Part shown: one piece after another, positions 57,680 to 64,000 of the stretch
Layout of the letters: every line of letters begins with the position of its first letter
How positions within the stretch are numbered: the first letter of the stretch is position 1
NCBI GenBank assembly: GCA_946811695.1
Contig: OX328128.1
Location: 77,828,960-77,892,959, forward strand
DNA from: Gonocerus acuteangulatus
Taxonomy: Eukaryota > Arthropoda > Insecta > Hemiptera > Coreidae
Reading direction: 5' to 3'
Length of the DNA stretch: 64,000 bases
The notes under the pieces: generated by a model
Told to the model about the DNA's origin: nothing
What the model saw: only the letters and a program-made list of their open reading frames with translations
The model's database searches: none
Position numbers and translations under genes: made by a program

Positions 57680-58095
57680 CTGAGGAACAATTGGGTTTGA
57701 TCTTAGAAATTTGGATGTTTCAGCATGCTCGCTGGCAATCTGTCAACAACAGTATTCTTCAGCTGTGAGCACTAGTTTGTAGAGAAAACCTAAAAAGATA
57801 TCAATTGGGTGACCATGATGACCGCAAATTTATTTTATGGTCACCAGGAGTGAAGAAGCACCCAACACCAAAAGACCAAAAAGATACCAGACCACTCAGG
57901 TGAACATAAAATAAATTTGCGGTCATCATGGTCACCTGAGTGGTCTGGTATCTTTTTGGTCTTTCTCCACTCCCTGTTGTTTATAGCTGAAGAAAGCTGC
58001 CAAAGAGCATGGCGAAACGTTCATATTATTGATTTTTCTAAAGTCCAAACGCAATTATTTCTTTGACTTTTTATTGCCTCGAAGGCTAACTATCT
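57680..58095. mobile_element. Penelope-derived palindromic element in intron 4
   Basis: Ends at GAAGGCTAACTATCT (58095), like the other two Penelope-derived elements. The right part has a hammerhead-like remnant (CTGAAGA at 57987, GAAACGTT at 58014), and the left part a diverged inverted counterpart (57720-57773). The centre has two perfect overlapping hairpins (57808-57964). Confidence 0.7.
57808..57964. repeat. Two perfect, mutually exclusive 32-33-bp hairpins
   Basis: 57808-57839 is an exact complement of 57905-57936. 57871-57903 is an exact complement of 57932-57964. The two pairings overlap by five bases at 57932-57936, so they cannot both form fully. Confidence 0.93.
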
Positions 58096-58099
58096 GCAT

Positions 58100-58990
58100 G
58101 CCATTAAAAAATACTTAAAGAGTCTTGATATTGGACATTCAGCTTTTTTTCCCCTCTATCCTTTTTGAAATATTTCTCAGTTGACCCTTTTATTGCTGGT
58201 GAATGAAGGGACTTGCAGCACTGGGACCTGTAGATGCACGTCCGTCTGGTTTTCTCCTATGCTCCCCAATCTCTCCTCACCTTGACCTCACTACAGTTCA
58301 ATTCTTTCGTCTCCTGCAGCATCCTATTGTTATATATTTGGAATATCAATATATAATGTCAAAATTTTCTATCATGGAAAAGAAAATCACTCCCAGAAAC
58401 TACCGCATAATTTAGTTATTTTGACGCCTGCATTAAAGAAAATTCAACTAGCGACAAAGATTTAAATAACAGCAACAGGGTTCGAGAGACAAGTATGTGT
58501 AGGATCTGATAGGAAGCGAGGCTGCAACAATACCCATAACAATGTTGTATGAATTTACTTTCTTTTTTTCTTTTTTCTTTTTTTTTATAAGAAAATGTAT
58601 TTATTTCAAGAAAATTGAGATAGTAAGCCTCCATTACTTTACCCTTTAAAAAAAATTAATAGTCATTACACATCTTAAAAATGCTCAGAAATATAATTAA
58701 TGATTATTTCATTATGACTCCTTCAGATGCCACAGAGATAAAACAGGATCTCTGGTGTAGATTTTATGAAGCTAAGATCTCTCCTTATTCTCGCTAGCTC
58801 AAACAGATTTTATACGAGTTAATAGCACTAGGCCGGAGAAGCGTGGATATCGAGTTAACCTGTGGGGAGTGTGAGGGGTTCGGGGAGTGGAGCACAAGTT
58901 AACTCGTTCAGAGCAATAAAAGGGTTAAATTTTTTTTTTTTCTTGTCTTTTTAATTTCCAATTCCTTTCCCTATAGTCTTCCATTAAGCC
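58100..58990. other. Intron 4 end, no feature recognised
   Basis: T-rich runs at about 58560-58587 and 58929-58940; nothing else. Confidence 0.45.
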
Positions 58991-59006
58991 TTTATTCCTT
59001 TCCTAG

Positions 59007-59111
59007 TTCTTCCTCAAGCTCCTCACCCTACCCCTGGAGATGCGCATATAGAAGGAGGTCCTGGTGCTAGGCCTTGGCCTTTACCCATACAGCATCCTCT
59101 TCCTCATCCAG
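59007..59111 (+). CDS. qkr58E-like: KH gene coding exon 5 (proline-rich)
   Basis: Acceptor TTTCCTAG ends at 59006; donor GTAAGT at 59112. Phase 1 on both sides, so the 105-bp exon could be skipped without a frameshift. It encodes LPQAPHPTPGDAHIEGGP and then ARPWPLPIQHPLPHPG, a Pro/His-rich low-complexity segment. It was placed by splice signals and frame continuity rather than strong protein conservation. A Harbinger-like element begins only about 20 bp after its donor. Confidence 0.78.
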
Positions 59112-59213
59112 GTAAGTATTAGTCTAACCTTAAGGGCCCGTTTATACTTTGATTAGTGTGAGCGCAAGTAATAAGTGATTAGTGTTTAGTGCGAGTAGTA
59201 TCAACTGTACTGT

Positions 59214-59400
59214 TTAGTTCAGGTGTTGAGCTTTCTTCACCTCTTGTGAATAGGTTGACCTCAGGGTTCTCAATTTAGAGTAAGCTTCTTTGTTTCTGAA
59301 CCCCGGGATGTCCAACGCGTCACTTAATTCTTTAAGAGCTGCATCCCAGGCACCTTTATTTTTTATATTTCGGGTCTTTACAGTTATAGAGGCACTCATA
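59214..59400 (-). pseudogene. MADF-domain reading frame, distal part
   Basis: The minus strand reads YECLYN and KDPKY, then (after a one-base shift in a run of six A at 59359-59364) NKGAWDAALKELSDAL and LRTLRSTYSQEVKKAQ. The YExLYN, AW, IPGF and LRSTYxxEVKK blocks are those of MADF domains. It joins 60317-60370 exactly at a TA. Confidence 0.72.
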
Positions 59401-59473
59401 ATGGGGTGAGTAAAAAAAATGACCGTTTTATAGTTAAAAATCAAAGTTTATTTTTCTTCTATTTACAAGGTTT

Positions 59474-59815
59474 TTAATAATCAAAATATATAACATTGCG
59501 TTCTATGGTTTGACACCTTTTGGAAGCCAGCTGTAGAAATCCTTGGTGATACCACTCTTCGGGTTTTAAATCGAAGAACTCACAAATGTCATTTTCAACT
59601 TCATTCAAGTTGTTGAATGTTTTTCCACAAAGGAAATGAGCCAATGATCTGAACAGGTGGTAGTCTGATGGTGCTAAGCTTGGACTATATGCCTGGTGAG
59701 GAAAAAGATCTGTTCCATCCAAATCAGCTAGTTTTTGCTTTGTAAGGCGATTGGTCTGAGGTCTAGCATTATCTTATAGGAACAAGACTTGCTTTCTGTG
59801 GATTAAACCTGGATA
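59474..59815 (-). pseudogene. Mariner transposase, C-terminal part
   Basis: Reads HRKQVLFL, a stop, DNARPQTNRL, and then HQAYSPSLAPSDYHLFRSLA and LCGKTFNNLNEVENDI. DNARP holds the second and APSDYH the third catalytic Asp of a DD34D mariner transposase. Inactivated by the stop. Confidence 0.85.
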
Positions 59816-59950
59816 CCGCTAAACCAAAACATCGTAAATTCTCTGCCGTTGTACTGAATAGAATCTCTTAGAATTGCTTTTCGTAAGACCGGCTTCAGTA
59901 GCAGTGCACAGAGCATTCTGATTGACTACTGAAACACCTCCTGATACAGA

Positions 59951-60187
59951 TTACTTTTCAAGGCTCAAATCACATTTATTACATTTTTGGAACCAACTTC
60001 TCATCGTCCTTTCATTCAAAGAGTCTTCATCCTCAAATTCAACCACTAAACGAATGGCTTCAGTTCCTGAAAACTTCCGTTCCCAAAAATAAAGCAAAAT
60101 TATGATAATTCCGTACTGTTGTGTCATTGTCAACAAAGGGGAGCTATAGAAGTACTGAGCTGGGATAGAGGGCATGGTGGTTACCAA
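59951..60187 (-). pseudogene. Mariner transposase, N-terminal part
   Basis: LYFWERKFSGTEAIRLVVEF, then LNERTMRSWFQKCNKCDLSL, is the helix-turn-helix DNA-binding region (ERTxRxWFxKF type). The first catalytic Asp block between this and the C-terminal part is missing. Confidence 0.82.
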
Positions 60188-60316
60188 ATGATTCAGACGG
60201 GATCAAACATGAACTTCTTATCACAATTCTTAGCTCCCAAATGTAAATAGGAGAGGAATTACGATGCAAAGTTCAAACACAAAGAAAACGGTCATTTTTT
60301 CTGACCCATCCTATTA

Positions 60317-60370
60317 CTTTGAGTATTCTTGTATAAATTTATAAATCACGTCCTCTGTCCACTTTGCCAT
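60317..60370 (-). pseudogene. MADF-domain reading frame, first 18 codons
   Basis: ATG at 60370 then MAKWTEDVIYKFIQEYSK, the start of a MADF domain (W-x-E/N-D-x-x-x-x-F-I-x-x-Y). It is cut at the TA where the mariner sits. Confidence 0.7.
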
Positions 60371-60579
60371 GTTAAATTCCACAAGTGACTGCGCACAAAA
60401 CACTGACTGAACTAAACTACTAAAGAGGCATATCCCAACGTGTTTAGTAGGAGGCAAGCTGCTTAGTGGGGGCTAATAAATAGAAAAATAGAGCAGTCTT
60501 CTATTCACTGTTTAGTAATCACTTGTACTTGATTACTGATCTCTCGCACTCGTACTAATCAAAGTCTAACTTTAATCAT

Positions 60580-61198
60580 CAACATTCGCCTTCTTAGACA
60601 CCTTCTTCACGATTCTCTCTTCATACAGTTATTCCTCTAAAGTAATGCGTACACTAAAGATTTTATCTTCGAGTGTAGTCGTTCTGAGTCCCAGACCGTC
60701 TCTAAGCCTACCCAACCTTTAATTAGTAATTAATTGGTACCTGGAAAGGGGAAAATCAGGTAGCCAGAGCATAATACTGACCACACTTCTCTCCGTAGCC
60801 GTATTGTCAAGAATTAAATACCTCTGCAGTATCTCTTCAATAGTATAGAACTATTTTATTTAATTTTTTTTAAAAATGATTTATTGATAGAAATGCAAAG
60901 ATGTTTCGTCTAATTTGATACCATCCCCACAAGACATAAAAGTTGTTCCTTTGTTTATCCTATTCTCTGGAAGAGTAATTGCAACTCCTGTACTTATCCT
61001 TTACTTCATCCATCCTCAGAAATACTCTCAAAGCTTACTTTATTATTACAGATATTTTTCCATTATTTATTTTTATGATTTTATATATGTTATTATATAT
61101 TGGGATGAAGGGAGGCAAACAAAAGTTTTCTAAGACCTTGTGAGAGATAGAATAATTGCTAGAGGAGACTTGTTTAATTTTGGCTATATGTTTCTCAG
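60580..61198. other. Intron 5 end, no feature recognised
   Basis: Nothing recognised apart from the exon 6 acceptor. Confidence 0.45.
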
Positions 61199-61352
61199 GA
61201 GGACCTCCAATCCCACCACCAAGACCTGCACCAAGTAAACAGAAAGTCCTGTCGATCCTAGATAGAGCAAGACAAGCAATGGAAGAGCCTGCGTATCCTG
61301 ACTATGAAGAACCAGGGCATTACGGATACGAACCTGCTCCCCCTCCAGCTGC
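61199..61352 (+). CDS. qkr58E-like: KH gene coding exon 6 (Pro-rich and LDRARQAMEE segment)
   Basis: Acceptor GTTTCTCAG ends at 61198; donor GTGAGT at 61353; phase 1 in, phase 2 out. It begins GGPPIPPPRPAPSKQKVLSI, a PxxP-rich stretch that could bind SH3 domains. LDRARQAMEEPAYPDYEEPG then HYGYEPAPPPAA follow. The Tyr residues in acidic or Pro/Gly context resemble the tyrosine-rich C-termini of Sam68 proteins. The frame is maintained across both junctions. Confidence 0.85.
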
Positions 61353-61469
61353 GTGAGTATTAGTCTGTATTATACAGGGGAAAGAATACCATCAGATATT
61401 ATCAGGAATTTCATGAACTTATTTTGAGTCAAATGATAAGTAACTGTAATTTAGCATTTTGTGGATAAT

Positions 61470-62296
61470 TCAGGGCGTCTACTGCACGAAATTGAAAATA
61501 GGGCACAAAAATCACGAATGACGAAAAAGTCATGAATTTTGACACCATGTCACAAAATTTCAGTTTTACAGGAATCTAACATAATCCCGGGACTTTCGCG
61601 CATTCGTAATTGTTGCTGTTTTTGTATGTCGTCGCAATTTTATCTGCCTCTTGCACCAGCTTCCTCTGTTAGATTCTTTTGTTGCAGCATTTACACATAA
61701 ATTATCCATTATTTACATATATCCCGTTAAATATTGAAATTCTGCACACACTAATTTACTAAATTAAGTACAATGACAATAATTTAATTAAATTTTAACA
61801 TCCATTATTATTATCTAAGAATTTTAGGACAGGTTATCTATAGGTTACCACCCTTTTCGAGCCAGGATAGGGGTGGTGCCTTTTCTTTTTTCTAAAGAAA
61901 AGCCACCATCCCATAGTGGGAATCGAACCCACAACCTTTGGCTGGCACGGAGTGTTAAGTGCTAACACTCACAGCCACCGGGCCTCCCAATGACAATAAA
62001 TATTTAGTTAGTAATATTTTTAGAAATGTCGAATGCTTCTACTACTGGGCAGATAGTTTGATAGTTCCTAATTCCATAGTCATTCTAAAATGTTAAATAT
62101 CAATGTTCTTCAATTTTAAAGTTAATCTGACTATCCTCTTTAACGTATCATGTACATTTTATACAGTTTTATTAATTTTTTAAATAGATGGGAAAATCGT
62201 AAGTTTATAGATATCATTGTAATAAGTGTAAGGTTACAAATAATTTTTAGCTAATAGTTAAGGCTTTTTGATAATAATTGTTTTTTTCCTTTGCAG
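61470..62296 (+). repeat. Intron 6 sequence duplicated at 55030-55613
   Basis: Collinear with the partner, but interrupted by a SINE at 61783-61987; similarity reaches to within a few bases of the exon 7 acceptor. Confidence 0.85.
61783..61987 (-). mobile_element. SINE family B with 12-bp target duplication
   Basis: The minus strand starts GGAGGCCCGGTGGCTGTGAG and has GTGGGTTCGATTCCCACTAT. CAATGACAATAA flanks it at 61771-61782 and 61988-61999. The partner duplicate at 55030-55613 has a single copy of that sequence. Confidence 0.93.
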
Positions 62297-62352
62297 ATTC
62301 GGAGGAGACTATAATGGAGGTGATGAATACTACGAAGACCCTGGATATTCAG
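62297..62352 (+). CDS. qkr58E-like: KH gene coding exon 7 (Gly/Tyr-rich, not terminal)
   Basis: Acceptor CCTTTGCAG ends at 62296; donor GTAAAT at 62353. It completes codon 313 and encodes FGGDYNGGDEYYEDPGYSG, with one base left over. DYxGGxEYYEDxGY resembles the acidic Tyr/Gly tail of KHDRBS proteins, phosphorylated by Src-type kinases in vertebrates (family knowledge). There is no stop before the donor. I found no convincing next exon in 62353-64000, so the last exon probably lies outside. Confidence 0.82.
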
Positions 62353-63679
62353 GTAAATATGAGGAGCTAACAACCGATAGCACTTTGCCATCTCCGCACT
62401 ACTTCTTATATACTAACAAATTATTAGGGGTCGATAATGGTATTCATAACGATGGTAGATATTGTCAAGGCTCGTTTGTTTCCTTGATAAAATTATATTT
62501 TTTAGATACAAAATGTGTTATATTTGCTGACTTTTGGCTTGAGAATCAAGCCTTCATCGGTGCAATGAGAAGAGGGAAAACTGATGAATCTTTTCACAGA
62601 GTGAGAAGTGTAGTGTTTTTCAAAAAGGGAAATGATTGAAGATCTGTAATGATCAATTCTCTCTTTTTTCAAGGCCCTGATATATATTCAAAAAATATAT
62701 TATCATTAATCACATGATCGAACCCCAAAAATATCAACTTCACTGCCTTCTGAATCTCAATAATTAACAACCTCCTTTCAATAATTTACATACATAAGGA
62801 TAAAAGCTCATCTTCAGGTGGCATTTTCTGAACAACCTAATCGTTATCAGTGTCTGTATTACACAACATTATTGCAAATAAACCGTGGTTATCCATAACC
62901 TGTCCACCACCTGAAAAATCTCAGATAATTTTTTTTTTTTTTTCTTTCTAAACTGTATACTCCGCAAGACTTTAGACAATTCTCAGCTGTATACATCACA
63001 AGACTGTTAACAGTAGTAGGACGTATACATCACAAGACTGTGAACAATGGTAGGAGAACTACAGTACAAGACTAGATAATGCTGGACTGTAGACAATTGT
63101 TTGCTTTATACATCAAAATACTGTGAACAATATTGTAGCAGAAATTAGTCGTGTAGAAAGAAGCCACAATATGGCGATATGGTTTTGAAATGTATGTAGC
63201 TTTTTAGGTTTGGTTCTTAAAGACACAGTCCAATGACTATAGTGGAACTGTTTTAATGAATTAATTACACCCTACAGGATGGAGTACATCTTTTCTTAAT
63301 GGAAAAAGATAATTTTCTTATCCGTGCTAGTAACCTGTACATTTGGAATGTATAAATGATAAGTGTTTAACATTCTTGGATATACAGGAATATAAACGCT
63401 GGAGTATCCCGTGCTGGCTGTCGATGTGACTTCCAGCCCCGTATTCACTCCTACAGTACGTTCATAATGAGTTTTATCATTACTGTAAACCATGTTATAA
63501 ACATACGGGTCAAAGTAAAAAAAAAAAATCATTAAGTTTATTGGGGAGAGGGGTGTTATTGCTCATTCCTTGGTTGTTCCAAGACATTCACCAAGAACCT
63601 GTTAAACAATAAATGGTCTGTTTTTAGAAAAAAAAAATTATTTTCTTAGTAAAAACACAAGTTCCTGCCTCTAAAATGG

Positions 63680-63680
<1 letters not shown>
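62353..63680. other. Intron 7 start, no exon recognised
   Basis: AT-rich DNA after the exon 7 donor. It has a run of short near-repeats of ACAAGACTGTGAACAATGGTAGGA type at about 62985-63135. The region 63296-63532 is open on the minus strand, but its peptide matches nothing I know. No splice-bounded exon continuing the KH protein was seen. Confidence 0.4.

Positions 63681-63720
<40 letters not shown>
63681..63720. repeat. (TA)n microsatellite
   Basis: TA run of about 40 bp. Confidence 0.95.
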
Positions 63721-63724
<4 letters not shown>

Positions 63725-63872
63725 CTCCTTTGGCTTCCATTCAATGAAATACCACAAAACAAAAGTTTGGCTAGCTAGCAAGGGAAGATTATCTCGGTCT
63801 AGCTCCGGCTAGTTCCGAGATCCGTCACTCATTCCTCTTGGAGACCGCCGTATAAAGGAGAGTCTACTGTAT
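63721..63872 (+). repeat. Dispersed repeat D
   Basis: CTTCCATTCAATGAAATACC, GGCTAGCTAGCAAGGGAAGA and AGGAGAGTCTACTGTATG; inverted relative to 39655-39825. Confidence 0.7.
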
Positions 63873-63891
63873 GTCTGTCAACATAATACAA

Positions 63892-63896
<5 letters not shown>

Positions 63897-63926
<30 letters not shown>
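63897..63926. repeat. Poly-T tract
   Basis: Uninterrupted run of about 30 T. Confidence 0.95.
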
Positions 63927-63928
<2 letters not shown>

Positions 63929-64000
63929 TGAAACATCATTTTCATTGCAAACAATAGGATGAGACTAACTAACAAGCATCGCCCACAATTTTTGTTATTT

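Larger units (their letters stand above)
59401..60314 (-). mobile_element. Mariner element, internally deleted, inserted in the MADF frame
   Basis: Ends ATGGGGTGAG at 59401 and the complement of ATAGGATGGGTCAG at 60314 are followed by a shared AAAAATGACCGTTT. Flanked by TA on both sides. 914 bp against about 1.3 kb for a full mariner. Confidence 0.88.
59134..60577 (-). mobile_element. Harbinger-like element carrying a MADF reading frame
   Basis: The left end GGGCCCGTTTATAC is preceded by TAA and followed by TTTGATTAGTGTGAGCGCAA. The right end has the complement of ACTTTGATTAGTACGAGTGC at about 60545-60568, but its outermost bases have decayed. GGGCC ends and TAA targets are typical of PIF/Harbinger elements, which often encode a Myb/SANT or MADF protein beside the transposase. 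Here only the MADF part is seen, and it is split by a mariner. It lies about 20 bp past the exon 5 donor. Confidence 0.65.
6677..62352 (+). other. qkr58E-like: Sam68/KHDRBS-like STAR-family RNA-binding protein gene (seven exons seen, 3' end outside window)
   Basis: Seven exons at 6677-6833, 24835-24956, 42597-42713, 57302-57584, 59007-59111, 61199-61352 and 62297-62352 join in one frame (331 codons) with GT-AG introns and matching phases. The product has QUA1 (about residues 24-60), one maxi-KH domain (about 68-190, GPKG loop at 102-105), a short QUA2-like tail, an RGG-like and proline-rich stretch and a Gly/Tyr-rich C-terminus. This is the layout of KHDRBS1-3 and the fly qkr genes, nuclear regulators of alternative splicing that bind UAAA-type RNA sites as QUA1 dimers and in which Tyr and Pro motifs link to SH2/SH3 proteins (family knowledge). 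Human KHDRBS2 is about 350 residues, so only a short C-terminal part should be missing. Which fly paralogue is the orthologue cannot be settled here. Confidence 0.93.

Noticed and set aside
63296..63532. Minus-strand frame with Tyr-rich sequence as a possible terminal exon
   Set aside because: Wrong strand for the KH gene, and ends in A/T runs; the resemblance to a Tyr-rich tail is only compositional.
1..64000. CRISPR array, operons, bacterial signals
   Set aside because: Spliced exons, SINEs, mariner and Penelope elements show a eukaryotic nuclear genome; no regularly spaced repeats with unique spacers exist.

Overview
This is an AT-rich eukaryotic window, almost certainly from an arthropod and probably an insect; I cannot fix the order. 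It carries one recognisable host gene, on the plus strand, spread over at least 55.7 kb (6677 to past 62352): a STAR/KH-domain RNA-binding protein of the Sam68 (KHDRBS) / Drosophila qkr58E-qkr54B group. Seven coding exons can be joined in frame, giving 331 codons: exon 1 (QUA1), exon 2 (end of QUA1, start of KH), exon 3 (KH core with the GPKG loop), exon 4 (end of KH, QUA2, Arg/Gly and Pro run), exon 5 (Pro-rich), exon 6 (Pro-rich plus a short helix-like segment) and exon 7 (Gly/Tyr-rich). Exon 7 ends in a good donor with no stop codon, so at least one C-terminal exon lies beyond the window.

The first three introns are 18.0, 17.6 and 14.6 kb and hold most of the repeats; the last three are 1.4, 2.1 and 0.9 kb. 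The window is a dense record of nested transposition. (1) A Penelope-like retroelement upstream of the gene (2917-6113) has a reverse transcriptase and a GIY-YIG endonuclease reading frame and about 0.8-kb inverted flanking arms with hammerhead-like ribozyme motifs. (2) There are two tRNA-derived SINE families, several copies having clear target-site duplications. (3) A 5S rRNA-derived SINE family has five copies. (4) A repeat family with a (TA)n tract built into its middle has two full copies and many pieces. (5) DNA elements include a Harbinger-type MITE, a Harbinger-like element carrying a MADF reading frame split by a mariner, a 1.7-kb mariner-like foldback element, a TIR element with a nested SINE, and a 2-kb palindromic element with a coding remnant. 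(6) There is a hierarchical 34/102/306-bp minisatellite and many (TA)n, (CT)n and poly-T tracts.

Points most worth a second look: an 89-bp exon-like segment just after exon 2 that would act as a poison exon; paired filled and empty SINE sites, one in a roughly 600-bp duplication of the intron just upstream of exon 7; the mariner inserted at a TA inside a MADF reading frame; hammerhead-like motifs in inverted pairs, one with its core base changed; a pair of perfect, mutually exclusive 32-33-bp hairpins in intron 4; and the layered minisatellite in intron 2. No functional tRNA, rRNA or CRISPR locus was found. All repeat boundaries were read by eye; no similarity search was run.
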